Shown here: positions 1 through 11,779 of the stretch, in pieces
Numbering within the stretch: position 1 is the stretch's first letter
How the letters are laid out: each line of letters opens with the position of its first letter
From: Lunularia cruciata
Lineage: Eukaryota > Streptophyta > Marchantiopsida > Lunulariales > Lunulariaceae
Direction of reading: 5' to 3'
Assembly: GCA_948567375.1 (NCBI GenBank)
Contig: OX419760.1
Span: forward strand, 14,508,001-14,572,000
Length of the DNA stretch: 64,000 bases
Translations under genes and position numbers: made by a program
Notes under the pieces: model-generated
What the model was told of the DNA's origin: nothing
Seen by the model: only the letters and a program-made list of their open reading frames with translations
Databases searched by the model: none

Positions 1-690
1 TGAATTCATTGGGATCTTTGTCTTGTTTTGTCCCCTTGTACTTTTGATAGGCATGTCGGGCAATAGGTAACAAAGTCATTGTTTTACTCCGTGGAATTGG
101 TTTAGGTAGGGTTGAACTTGATGGAACCAAGGAATTGGCTGGTATTGACACCGTATTGATAGCCCAAGGATTCCAGTTGGTCAAGTTCAATGCTAGGTCT
201 TCTTTGACAATTACTTCTTCTTTGATTGTGTCAACTTCAACCCGAGTAGAAGAAAAAGGTTCAACACCCTCAGAGTGTTCTTCAAAATTCCTTCGAGACA
301 ATCAAGGAATCGTGTGTAGAAGATGTTGACACTCTTCTTATGTTCAGATTTTTGTTGTTTTATTCCCACACAAATTTCTTTTTAAATTCAACTTCCTTTG
401 TAGCTTTAGGGGAAGTTGGTGTACTAGGTCATAATGAGTATGTATGCCCACTGGAGTCTTTCCTCTTCTTGGAAGATGGAGACAAGAAGTAGCCTTGCTA
501 CCCGCCTTCCCATTTCTTTTGTTCAAGTTCTTGCAAAAATTATTGCACTTTGTGAAGAAGTTGGAAGACCAATGCCTCCCGTTTGGTTTTTTCAAAAGTA
601 GATTGGATCTTTTGGCATTCTTCTTCTTCATGATGCAATGCTTGTCTTCAAACTCTCTCTTCCCGTCGGTTTCTCAATGCAGACATTCAT
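1..690 (-). pseudogene. gag: gag N-terminal region of copy A1 (truncated by window edge, frameshifted)
   Basis: The start region matches the gag starts of the other family A copies: two nearby ATG codons read leftward from 690 and 686. The product would begin the structural polyprotein of a Ty3/gypsy particle. The N-terminal part is charged and rich in Lys, Arg and Glu, and is predicted to be helical. The reading frame is broken in several places; the longest open pieces are 344-631 and shorter stretches. The rest of gag lies outside the window. Confidence 0.7.
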
Positions 691-750
691 ATTGGTTCCA
701 AAACTAGTTTAAAGTTTAGCTTTGTATTCTTCCACTTCCAAGATTTGTAT

Positions 751-767
751 CCTTGGCAGCAGCACCA
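751..767 (-). other. Primer-binding site of copy A1 (tRNA-Asp type, decayed)
   Basis: The minus strand reads TGGTGCTGCTGCCAAGG just inside the LTR end. The complement of plant tRNA-Asp begins TGGCGCCGTTGCCGGGGA. Most of the changes are C-to-T or G-to-A. Confidence 0.65.
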
Positions 768-774
768 AAAATCA

Positions 775-3268
775 TATGACAATCCGGCAAAAATCACTTT
801 TGTGGTAATCAAGTAAGTAAAGTTTGTTTCTATAGAGATATGATTCAAAAATTTCCAAATATGAAGTCAAATGGTAACAAGTAGTTCTTCTTGGTTGAGT
901 CTTTAATCTCTCAAGTAGAAAATACACCTAGAAGAGAGTTATAGGCACTAAATCCCAGTCTTGTCACAAATTAACACTCAATTACCACAAATCCCTCAAA
1001 TCTTTCCAAAAAATCTCGATTGTGATGATTCAAATTCTCTTGAAGATGACTACTTCAATGCAAAATGACTTCACCTCTGAATTTTGTTCCACCTCTCTAT
1101 TGAAGGCACAACTTCCTTGATCAAAGTTGCTTCACATCAACACTGCGCTACACTCACAACTACAGAATACTAACAACACTACAATTCCTCTCAGATCTAT
1201 GAAGGCATTGCTCTGATTGCACTTCACTCAAGATCAAACGCACAAAATAAAGATCAAGGCTACGGAATCCAACATCCAAAAAACAAATTGACTTGCACTT
1301 CAGAATTCTCTACATACTCACAAACACAAACACAATGTTGATACTCGGAATTAAGCTCAAGCAACGAGCACTAAATTCAGCACTTTGCTTTATCTATCTT
1401 TAGAAATTATGAATACTGAACAACATAACATTGTGAATGCCTCCTTTAAATAGTAGAGCAATCAATAGTTACTTATAAAAATATCATTCTACAACAACTC
1501 GTCCTACTTGTAGATCCAAAATGACAATACACCTCTTCATATCTACCTCTTCAAATCTAAAAAATTGTTACTTCTCCAATCCGATGTCATACTTCTTCTT
1601 TGGCTTCCAAACCTAATGACCTTCCTATTACTTCTCTTTCTTCAGGTCTATCTTCAACTACCAAATTCTTCATTATTTCTACCACTTTTTCATAATGAAT
1701 TATAATTGAGGTCATGGGTAATCTATCTAACTCTTTATCTTCTGACACACTCTTCTATAATGCCTCTGCTGTCAAATCTAAAGACACCTATACTCCTACT
1801 TTTGCTTCTTTGGACTTTTTATCCTCCACCACACTACTCCTAATTCTTGCTAACTCTGAATTCACTAAATCTAATCTAAGACTTACATTGTCTCCTACTT
1901 CAAACATCTTCCTATCTACTCTCTCCCTTAAACAAATAAGAAGAGTGTTCATATCTACATCCTTTGCTCTCCTCTTCCAAGTTTCTTGCACAAGCAATTT
2001 CAATTGGTGAAGTCTTGCTTCCTCCAATGTTCCTTCAGCCTTTGCGCTCAACATGGCCTATAGTCTCCTAACAACTTCTCCTATTGATTCTGATGCATAC
2101 CTCCAAGATCGCCATACCTTCAACTCTTCTTAGTACATCTTCAACTCATCTTAGTACTCAAAAATAAGCATCTTCTTCTCCTCCATATACTGAGAACTCT
2201 ATAGCTCAACACTTTTTACCAAGTCTCCCAATTTTTCTTCCTCTCGATGTCAAATTGACAACTCTCTCTACCATGCTTGATCTTTCCCTATTGCACTCTT
2301 CTTTAGGCCCTCTAACTCCTGCTCCATCACTACTGCCATCGCCTTCACATGAATACTCTTGATGCGAGCTTCACTGACTTCCTCTTTCATCTTTGTCAGC
2401 AACATCATCTGCTCCTTCAACTCTTTGGCTTGACACTACATCTCTCTTCTCCTTTGCTCAAAACTCTCTTGCAAATTCTTTAGAGCCTTCGTCTTCAAGA
2501 CTATATCTATCCAAAGCTCCTCTACTTCTTCTCTTTGGGCTTTATTTTCTCAACAATCCTTTACTACATCTAGCAGATACTTCACCACCTGCAGCTCATT
2601 TGTCACCTTCATACGATCTTGCGGGATTACCTTCTACTGCATCTTCAATAGCTCCAAAAATGGAGTTACAACCTGCATTAAATACTGCACTCCTCCAATT
2701 TTTTTCTCTGTCTTTGTCTTCATCTTTGTACTTTGCCTCTTCCACTGGCTCTTCTTTCAAAGTCTTGATCTTTGTACCTTCCAGGATATTGCATCCGGGC
2801 TTCCTTCTTCCTTGCCGGCTGAACTCGGTCTTGTGGGATCTTCCATGGTGGCTTTCTTGGCTCTACCTCCCTTGAAATCTTCCTTGGCTTGGCCTCCATC
2901 TCCTCCATGACCAAGGCTACACAGGGATTATCACCTCCTTCCATACGGTCAATTGCCGCATAAAACTCTTCATCTTCTTCCACTTCAGCCGATTGTTGAA
3001 CTTCTGCTTCACCATCACTCTCACTTCCGGATTCCCCACTTTGTAATGTGAGTTTTGTGTCTTCTGAGTCTCCTCCTCTAGACTTAGTTTCCCCTTCAGA
3101 TTTGGTTTCCAAAGTCTCTCCCCTCACTGCCTTCTTACCTTGCATAGCAAGTCTTCAAGTCTTTCGTTGTGGAGACACTTTGCCCAATTCACCTTCACTC
3201 TTGCAAACATCCAGTGGAAAAAGATTGCCTATTGCATGTTCACATATGTTGTTCGTTTGGGTTTGAAC
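775..3268 (-). repeat. Family A long LTR of copy A1 (3' two thirds)
   Basis: It starts (plus-strand reading) with TATGACAATCC, the counterpart of the TGTGACAACC terminus of other family A LTRs, and aligns with 10988-13700 and 20926-23600. It holds the roughly 0.8-kb noncoding end of the LTR and then LTR-ORF relics. The homology stops exactly where a family B LTR begins. Confidence 0.8.
1788..3145 (-). pseudogene. LTR-embedded coiled-coil ORF, relic in copy A1
   Basis: Two open pieces remain. One (2720-3145) encodes an acidic, Ser/Glu/Asp-rich linker matching the middle of the LTR-ORF at 13048-14337. The other (1788-2054) encodes the C-terminal coiled-coil segment carrying the family signature LKLLVQE, followed by a basic stretch and LICLRERVDRKMFEVGDN. 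Between them are stops and frameshifts. No function is known. It belongs to the ORF that sits inside every long family A LTR in this window. Confidence 0.65.
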
Positions 3269-3961
3269 TGTAACACCCATTTGTACATGTGTGTGGTATT
3301 GTGATATTTAGCTTGGTATCACAAGTACTTGAGAGATATTGTCTATATAGAGATAAAGGATGGTTCTACATTAGTCATGATTAGCTAAAGTTTGTCATAA
3401 CTAAGATAGAGTGGACCTTACTTTAGAGGAACTGGAAAAGATGAGCACCAATATTTTGGACTCTAGTGTGTTGACTTGGTATTATTCCTAGGTGTTTGGC
3501 TTTGAGGAAAGAGTTGAGAACTCTTAGGCCCACAAGCCTTTTTGTTTTGGATTCTTCTATAGTCCAAGGATAGCCCATGTGAAGGAATCCTTGACTTAGT
3601 GGTTGGGTCAAGATAAGATCACATGCTAGTGGAATATGCCCAAGTGAATGGATATTCCTTTCTACTTTTTGACTTTACTTGACTTTTAGTTTAGTAACTT
3701 GAGTTATTATGGTAAATAGTAACTTTGGTAAGTAACTATTTCACAAGTATGTGAACAAGGGGTGAGGAGGTACTCATCATCCTTTCATTTGCAACTATCT
3801 CTCTCTCTCATTGAGTTCTCTAGTAAGCAATGTCTTGAGTCTTGGAGTGTTAGCCTTGGAGGAGTATGATGGAGTTAGGGTACCTTGCCTTCTTAGTCCA
3901 TGGTGCGCTACCACAATAGTCATCAGAGGTTCATCCTGAGTGAGAGACAGGCCGGCTCACA
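3269..3961 (+). repeat. Family B LTR, copy 1
   Basis: The 693-bp sequence begins TGTAACACCC and ends CTCACA, and is repeated at 61558-62249 (same strand) and 10033-10713 (opposite strand). It is followed directly by a primer-site-like sequence, so it is the 5' LTR of a truncated element rather than a solo LTR. It abuts a broken family A LTR on its left. Confidence 0.85.
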
Positions 3962-4023
3962 TTTTTGGTTCTGTTGCCGGGACCTCTCTAGAAGGCAAGA
4001 TATGTAGATAATGATATTTTGTG
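3962..4023 (+). other. Family B primer-binding site and start of leader
   Basis: The sequence just after the LTR reads TTTTTGGTTCTGTTGCCGGG and continues with CTCTCTAGAAGGCAAG. The same stretch, on the other strand, borders the LTR at 10033-10713. The primer tRNA is uncertain; the core resembles the tRNA-Asp class. The leader stops at about 4023, where family A integrase/RNase H sequence resumes. Confidence 0.6.
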
Positions 4024-5305
4024 ACATACCTCATACTTTGCATTAGTTCTTCATCAATGAACCTGTAATCTTCCTCCAGATTTTGGTCTTGAGTTTCTAA
4101 CTTGGATAAGAAGCCCACATTTGGATACAAAGCTCACTTCCTTACTTGTATAGTGTATGTGAATTATTGTCATAACAAGATCCATCATGCAATTTGTCCA
4201 AACAAATCAGGCTTCTTCACCAAATATTGCAACACATAATGGTCCACATGGAATGCAAATTTTTATCCTAACAAGTAGTGGCAAAACTTCTTGTAGGCAT
4301 ATACCATTCCAAGTGCTTCTCTTTTTGTAATGGTTTAATTATTCTATGCAACTTAAAGTTGTCTACTAGTATAATAGATGGGGTAGTCCTTCTTCTTCTC
4401 ATCTTTTTGACTCAAGACTACTCCAATTGCCATGAAAAGAATATCCACATACACATGAAAGGGATATCCCAATTTGGAGCCCTTATAACTAACACTTCCA
4501 CGAGTTTCTTCTTCAGCACTTGGAAGGCTTCTTCTTGATCTGCCTCCCATGAGTAATCTTTGGATTTCTTCAATAGCTTTGTCAAGGGTGCAGCCAGCAC
4601 CACATAGTTAGACACAAAGTGTCCATAATATCTGACATGACCCAAGAAGGCTCTCAACTCCTAAATATTTTTGGAAGATATCTAGAGCTACAATCACTTT
4701 CATCTTCTCCACATTGAATTCAATTCCTTGGCTTGACACCCAATGTCCCAACAGATTTCCTTCTTTCATAGCGAAGAAACATTTCTTTGGGTATAATGAC
4801 AAGCTGGAAAAATGACACCTTTCAAATGTTTGGTGAAGGTAGTCCAAGTGTACCTTTCTTTGTCCAAACACACAAAAATAATCAATGACAACTTCCACAA
4901 ACTTCCATATAAAATCTCTAAAAATTGCATTCATCATCCGGTAGAAGTAGCAGGAGCATTAAAAAACTGAAGGGCATCTTATTGTATGCAAATGTGCTCC
5001 ATTTGGTGGTGAAAGTAGTTTTTTCATTGTCTTCTTCACAAATGGATACTTGATTATAGGCTGAAAATCCATAGAGAAGATTATAGCAAGGATGACTAGC
5101 CACTTGGTCCAAAAATTGTGTTTGTGAAGGGCAGAAGATGATAATCCTTCTTTGTGACAGCATTCAACTTCTGGAAGTGTTGGCACACCCAAATGTTCCT
5201 CGTCTTCTTCTTCAAGAAAATGACAATGGGAGAAACCCATTCATTGCTCAAAATTAGAAAGATAATTTTGGCACCCAAGTACTTGTAAATCTTATCTTTT
5301 ACCAA
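4024..5305 (-). pseudogene. pol: pol fragment of A2: reverse transcriptase and RNase H
   Basis: Open pieces at 5096-5305, 4608-4937 and 4353-4657 match the RT of the complete copy at 16263-17387. The fingers motif around KLNAVTKKD is visible. The catalytic palm motif reads VIDYFCVFG where the complete copy has FIDDFCVFG, so the second catalytic Asp is replaced by Tyr and the enzyme would be dead even without the frameshifts. The RNase H part carries the DYPIYYTSRQL block. The sequence is truncated before the integrase core. Confidence 0.8.
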
Positions 5306-5600
5306 GAGTGAATACTTTGGGTTTAATTACTAGTGAAGTTACCAAATTGGAACTTAACCTTCAATCAAATCAATCTGATGTTCCCCAAATTGTTTGGAGA
5401 TTTCTAGCATCTGATCAATAGACTAGGCAAATACATCTTGATATTCAATAAACAAGGCAGTATAGTTTGCCAATTCATTTGGAGTGACTATCTTGGATAT
5501 TTTCAATACTTTGCTTTCTTCTAAGACAACATCTTGATAGTCATTTGGGTGAAAAACTCCTTCATATGATTGACTTTGCTCAACCAAAGTAGATTGGAGA

Positions 5601-6345
5601 TTAAATGTCCTTCCTCCAAATCAATGCTAGTTGAGGTGATACTATATGGGTTTTCTTCCTTGACCTCCACCTTGTAGCACCCCAAATAGTTGTCGTAGAC
5701 TGAGTCTGAGTCTGAGCCTTGTTTGAGTCTTCTAAAGACAAAGACAAAGAATCATCAGATTGATTGTCATCTTCCAACAAAGTTGTTCCTCCAAGGTGGG
5801 GAACATTCATCCAACTTATTGTCACCAACTGGTGTTCTTTAGACAAAATGTCTTTGAACCACAACTTTTGTTGGTGTCAATCCACCACAAAATGTGCACT
5901 ATACAACCAAGGTCTTCAAATCAACAAGGGATAACCAGTTTTGGTCTCAATAGAATATAGTTTAATTTGAACAGTACTCATGCAATGATCATTACTATAT
6001 TGGATAGCATGCCCAAGGGTTGGCATCTAGTTTGATACACAAACTTCAGGATTTAGGATGTTGGTTCAAAAGTATGATACCCCAACCTCTTCATGATATA
6101 CTCCATCACTACATTCATTCTTGAACACAAGTCAATGGGTATAGATGTGATGATACAACCCGTGATCTACCCATCTACCTTTGAAGATCCTAAAACCGCT
6201 TGCTCAATATGATATATGGCTGGGAAATCTTTCTTGAGGATTAACCTTACTTTCTTTAGGGCCAAACTTAGTTTCTTCTCTTTAGGATTGTGACGGGAGT
6301 ATTGATGGTCTGAACCCAAGGTACTTTGGGTTTGCCCACCTCAGC
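5601..6345 (-). pseudogene. pol: Protease region of A2 (decayed)
   Basis: It aligns with the protease ORF at 17541-18470. The best-preserved piece (5601-5864) matches the segment after the protease, with WMNVPHLG corresponding to WMKVPYLG, and the acidic Ser/Asp tail. The retropepsin core at about 5870-6200 is recognisable only by alignment and has several stops. Confidence 0.6.
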
Positions 6346-6652
6346 TTGAATCAGATCTTCAACTTTGGATCTGATATTGGCCCCAAAAATTTGAGGCTTT
6401 TCCTTTGGTCTTCCTCCAAAACCATTTTGTGGTCTATATGCATTGCCTCCTTGATTTCTTTCTACAAGGCTTTTGCTAGGGCTTTTTCCAAGATCTTATC
6501 CTACTTTGCAGACAAGATTGATTTAAGATGCAATTTCTTTGCCTTCCTCAAATAAGGCAAGGTTGTGCTTTCTTCTTTGGGACCAAGTTTCTTCTTTCTG
6601 AGACATGTTTCAACTTGCAATACATCAGTATCCATATATTATCCTTCCAAGG

Positions 6653-8600
6653 CTAGTTCAACTTTTTTGGAACTTTGTCTTCCAAAATTATACAATTTTT
6701 TGTCACCTCCACCTTGGCTTGGGGAGGTGGATGTTTTGGTGGAGTTTGAACAAACCTCACCAAAGGCATTGAATTCAAGTGTTGGGGACATTGACTAGGC
6801 ATATGACCTAATCCCATACAATTTTTGCACAATAGAACATATCCAATCTGCCGGCAAGGCTCAAGATAGTTTGGAGCCCAATGTCTAAGCAACCTACAAT
6901 TATAACAAGCCTCATGCACAACATTGAAAAGTGGATTCTGGTTTGGCATTGGCGGTCTTTCGGGTGGAACTTTACTCATATACTTCTTTTGCTCATAGCA
7001 TGGACCTTGGGATGCCATGCTCAATGGTAGGTGCACTTCTTGGGTCTGATAGACCACCTCTTCCTCCGACTCTTGATATGGGTTTTGATCCTAGGTCAGA
7101 GCCCATTAATTTGTTGCATTGGGTATACAAGTCTATTGCTTAAGCACTCTGTCTTGGCATGACCTGATTTTCCACATGAAGTACACCAAACATTTGATCT
7201 TCTAAATGAGAGGGGTTTCCCTTTGTCCTTTGCCCAAATCATTTGAATTTTAAAATCCAATAGCTCTTTTATAAAAGTCTATAGCTTAGTGTCTATCTTG
7301 TTGTTACTCTTGGCTGGGGTTTGCAATACATTCTTTCCACACCATCTTTTATTCTTCCTCAGCTTGTGATCTTCTTCCAAGTCCAAGGAAGAACTTGATG
7401 AGGTGGATGATTCTTCCAAAGAAGAGAAGGTACTATGAGATGCTCTTAATCTCACCTTCCTGGCTTTGTTCTCCCAATTTCTTTAGTTGTTGGCCAAATA
7501 AGAGTTGGTTATCTTGTAACAAGCAACATGTTTGAGTACTTTGTCTAAAGAAGTTACATTCCTCTCCTTGGCAAATATCCAAATCTTTGGTGACATTTGG
7601 CCAACAAACAAAGTGATGGCTTGGGCATTGGAGTAACCGACCACCAAATTGTTTTAGCACTTGGTTCAATAGTGCCATGAACTACTCAAAGTAGTCTCTC
7701 AACTTCTAATTCTAACCATGATCCAAATCATTGAGTGCAATGAAGACACTCATATTGTAATCAACTTCCTAGAAGTTGTCCAAAAGTTCCACCTAGTTGG
7801 CTGCTTGAACCCCTTTTGAGTAACATGGGTATACCATCTTCAAGCTTTCTTTTTGAGCAAACTTGCAAAATGTGCAATCTATTTGTGGAGTTGTGTTCCT
7901 TGTTGGCAAAGGAAATCACTTCAAACTCCTCAATAAATTCATCAGGGTTTTCATCATGTTGAGTCCCCTTATCCTTTTGGTAGGCTTGCCTTATAATAAG
8001 GAAAAATGTCATGTTGATAGGTTGATGGATAGGTTGCTATGGTATCAAACTTGCATGAATCAAGTCACTTGATGGTCCTTCAAAATCAAGCCAAGGGTCC
8101 TAAGGTATCAAATTCAACATTGGGTCTTTGTCAAGGAGCACTTTGCCTTTGACCCAAAATTTAGGTAGAAGGTCAATATCATCAAACTGCTCTTCAAGAT
8201 ACCAATGAACCAATCGGGGATCCGCTAATTGGTTGATCGTATGTAAGATTTATTTGCACTCTTCTTCTATCAAGATTTGTGTTGTCTTCTCACAAATCAG
8301 TTCTTTCAAATAACTAGCTCCCTTCACAATTGTGGAGGAGGTCTGTGTACTATGTCTCAACAAATATGTTTGTTTTCTTGCATCCTTCTTTTGTTTGGGA
8401 TTAGGTGGTGAGAAGTAATCTCACCACCCAACTTCTTGTAAGTTGTGAACAAGTTGCAAGTCCAACACCTCCTTCTCCAATTCTTTAGTAGTGAGTAGGT
8501 TATTTTGGCCTCCTTCTTTGTCTTCATGTTGAAAATTTTGTCTATGTACACTCTCCTCTCATTGTCCTCTCAATGTAGATATTCATATTTGATGGACAAA
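6653..8600 (-). pseudogene. gag: gag and zinc-knuckle region of A2
   Basis: The piece 7761-8012 encodes the capsid-like segment with DEFIEEFEVISFANKEH, matching NDFIKEFEVISFANKEH in the complete copy. The piece 7433-7678 follows it. The segment 6653-7057 encodes two knuckles: CYNCRLLRHWAPNY, with Tyr at the fourth ligand position, and a standard CKNCMGLGHMPSQC. The frame is broken at least four times. Confidence 0.75.
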
Positions 8601-8626
8601 GCCTCTTCTTATTCTTCCACTCCCAC

Positions 8627-8838
8627 TTTGGATTGGGTTGATCATTTTGATGCAAAGTATCCAGTCTGATCCAAGTCCTTCTTCCTTTGACCCAAAGTCA
8701 ACTTCCTTAGGTTGGATCAGATTTCCTTCTTTTGATCCCAACACATCATTCTTCTCTTCTTTCTTTTGATTTGGCTTCAATTTGGCTTCAAAAATGCATT
8801 TCTTCTCTAAAAACTACCAAAAAAAAGTGGGTACCACA
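8627..8838 (-). repeat. Family A LTR 5' tip joined to gag leader
   Basis: It ends GGGTACCACA, the plus-strand view of the LTR 5' end, and matches the first 200 bp of the LTRs ending at 60934, 50446 and 24706. At about 8627 it switches to the gag leader without the rest of the LTR or the primer site. Confidence 0.65.
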
Positions 8839-10032
8839 CCTTTTATATTCAAACTCTCCCAAGATTACTCTCTTTCTTTTGGTATTTTGACTCATACCAT
8901 GTAAGAGTTGCATCCTCAAAGAATTCCGGTAGTAATGAGGCTCATTCATTCTTCCTCCTCTCATTGTTTCCTACACAAGCACTCTTGAAGTCTCTCAATA
9001 AAGCCTCCACATCCTCTCCATTCTTCCCAAAGAAAACCATAAGTTTTTCCATCTTAGCCTCTCACTACCTTTCTCCCCTCTCTAATTTTTTTTGTTTATT
9101 TTCACTTTCTCTTTCTCCCAAACAATGAAGGTCTTTGAATCCTCTCAACACTCTCTTCATATTCTACTCTAAATTCTCCTTTTTAGAAATGAACCACTAC
9201 TATCACTTGAACTCCATGAGAAACCTACATAACCTTAACAACCTACACTCCTCATTGATGAGAAATTAACTATCCTGAAATGTCCTCTCCTTACAATGTC
9301 ATTCAATTTTCCCAAATTAAAAATCTCACTTTTTTGAATTTTTTCACACTTCATCAACACCCTAGGTTGTCCTCTCCCATAAAATTTCAGTCCTTTTAAT
9401 TAAGTCATTTGGTATACACATTTCTGTATGCAACACACGTTTTTCAGATTTCATCTGAAAACCACACCCTCACTTTAGAAACTTGTAATTTCATGAGCAA
9501 GAATGATTTCTTTCCAAATTTTAAGGCTGAACAAAAAAAATCTTGCACTTGATTTTCTTGAAAAATTTCAAAATAATCCAATGAAAAATGAAGAGATAAC
9601 AAACTCTACACAAAATTCTATAGAGCATGTTTGCAAGAACGGTTTACCCTACCACCTTTCAAAAATTCTAGCTCAATGTGTGTAGCAAACCTTACAATAA
9701 TTTTAAGTGTCCTAACTGAAAGATAATCAAAACTATCTTCTATCAAAATTTCAATCTAGATTTGAGATTTTGATCATAATCTCCAAAATCTACAATCCAC
9801 CTCACACAATCTCTCCAAATCCTCTCATGTATAGTATTATGCATAATATCACCTCAAAAAGATCATAATGGATTACAAGGTACACAAATGGGTCCAAGTT
9901 TTCTAAGTTCAACCCTCTCCTCCCCCAATGTTCTCTCCAAGTGAGCTCTCATAGTCTTCTTTTGCCTAATATAGAATTGTATGTAAAATATTATCTTGCC
10001 TTCTAGAGAGGTCATGACAACAAAACCAAAAA
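8839..10032. other. AT-rich remnant, probably internal region of a family B element
   Basis: No long ORF is present. The right end (about 9985-10032, minus strand) is the family B primer-site and leader sequence, so the block is probably the noncoding interior of a minus-strand family B element whose 5' LTR is 10033-10713. No gag or pol similarity was recognised. Confidence 0.4.
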
Positions 10033-10713
10033 TTTGAGCCTAATTACCTCTCATTCAAGATGAAACTTTGATAGCTATTAAGGTTACACACCATAGACTA
10101 AGAAGCCAAGAATTCCCAACTCCATTGCACTCCTTTGAGGCTAGAACTCCAAGGTACCTCCAAGACTCAAGATATTTCTCACTAGAGAACTCAATGAAAG
10201 ATAGTTGCAAATAAAAGGATATTGAGTACCTCCATATCCCTAACTTATATAATTGTGAGAAAGTTACACACCAGAATTACTAATTACCAAAGTAACTCAA
10301 GATACTAGGCTAAAAGTCAAATAAAGTAAAAAAGTCTAAGGAAATATCAAAGCACATGGGAATAATCCCATGGGTATGTGATGTTATACTCACCTACCAC
10401 CTAAGTCAAGGATTCCTTCACGAGGGCTATCTTTGCACCAACAAGGCTTGTGGGCCCAAGAGTCCATAATTCTTCCTCAAAGTCAAAGAACTATGAATAA
10501 AACCAAGTCAATACACTAGAAGACAAACTAGTGATGTTCACTTTTTTCACTTTCACTCAAATAGGGTCACCTTTATCTAAGCTAGGACTAACTCTAGCTA
10601 ATCCTTACTAATGTAAAAGTTTAGCTAAACTTCATAGAGACAATATTTGTATACAACTTGCAATACTAAACTTAATATCCTTATAGAGCATACATGCACC
10701 AATGGGTGTTATA
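10033..10713 (-). repeat. Family B LTR, copy 2
   Basis: It is the reverse complement of the LTR at 3269-3961: the 5' end reads TATAACACCC (TGT decayed to TAT) and the 3' end is followed by TTTTTGGTTTTGTTG, a decayed version of the same primer site. Length is 681 bp. It abuts the first piece of the family D copy. Confidence 0.8.
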
Positions 10714-10747
10714 GGTCCAAGCCAAGTCTTATGGTGTACATAGAGGG

Positions 10748-10987
10748 ACCTTTCATGTACCCACTCAACTATCCTCCATTGTTGTCTTGGTTGTATAAAT
10801 GTTGGGACCAATCCTAAAGACTCTACAAGAACTACTCCTTGCCTACCAAGAAGTTCACCCTATAGTGATGGATCATAAGAGATTGATCAATTTCTTGCAC
10901 TTTCACATTCAAATGGCTATATGGGAAAAACAAGAAGTAGAGAGAGAGTTGATCAAAGCCAACACCCACCTTTTGCACCCAAGGCCC
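10748..10987 (+). pseudogene. Family D coiled-coil ORF, piece 1
   Basis: The open stretch 10799-10987 encodes GPILKTLQELL and EVERELIKAN, positioned like VCPLLVRLEHKKKEMQ and the following coil in the family A LTR-ORF. The frame is cut by the insertion of the complete family A element (target duplication GCCCA at 10983-10987 and 24707-24711) and continues at 24712. An in-frame TAA lies just before the ATG at 10799, so that ATG is not a real start. Confidence 0.5.
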
Positions 10988-11779
10988 ATATGACAACCCG
11001 GCAAATATCACTTTTGCGGTAATTGGGTAAGTAAAGTTCGTTCCCGTAGAGATACAAGTCAGAAATGTCCAAATACAAAGTCAAACAGTAACATGTAGTT
11101 CTTCTTGGTTGCGTCTTTAATCTCTCAGGTAGAAACCACACCCAAAAGAGAGTAACAAGCATTGACTTGCAGTCTTGTCACAAATTCACACTCCTTAATC
11201 ACAACTCCATCAAATCTTTCCAAACAATCTTGATTGTGATGATTCAGGCTCTCCCGAAAACGGCACTTCATTGCAAAAGTATTTCGCCTCAGAATTGTGT
11301 TCCAGCCCTCCACTGAAGGCACAACTTCCTCGATTGAAATTGCTTCACATCAACTTCGCATTGCACTCACAAATGCAAAATACTACCAACACTACAATTC
11401 CTCTCAGATCTATCAAGGCATTGCTTTGATTGCACTTCACTCAAGATCAAACACACAAAATGAAGATCAAGGCTATGGAATCTAACATCCAACAAGCACA
11501 CTAACTTGCACTTCAAAATTCTTCACACACTCACAAACATAGACACAAAGTTGATACTCAGAATCAAGCTCAAGCGACGAGCACTACTTCACAGCACTTT
11601 GCTTTATCTATTCTCAAAAATTATGAGCACTGAACAACATGATATTGCGAATGCCACTCTTAAATAGTGAAGTAATCGACAGTTCTAACAACTATACCGT
11701 TCTACAACAACTTTTCTAACCTGCAGATCCAAAATGAAAATGCACCTCTTCATATCTGCCTCTTCAAATCTCAAATTGG

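Larger units (their letters stand above)
1..3268 (-). mobile_element. Family A OTA-type Ty3/gypsy retrotransposon, partial copy A1
   Basis: On the minus strand the order is LTR (3268 to 775), primer-binding site (767-751), then leader and gag running off the window edge. The gag text is closely similar to 61100-63800 and 18900-20840. The LTR is cut at 3268 by a family B LTR, so about 1.3 kb of its 5' part is missing. Clade assignment rests on the complete copy at 10988-24706. Confidence 0.85.
4024..8838 (-). mobile_element. Family A retrotransposon, internally deleted copy A2
   Basis: On the minus strand the order is: 5' tip of an LTR (8838 to about 8627), gag, CCHC region, protease and RT/RNase H, ending at 4024 in the RNase H/integrase linker. 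The LTR tip is joined directly to the gag leader, so about 3.5 kb of LTR and the primer site are gone. Every domain carries stops or frameshifts. Confidence 0.8.
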
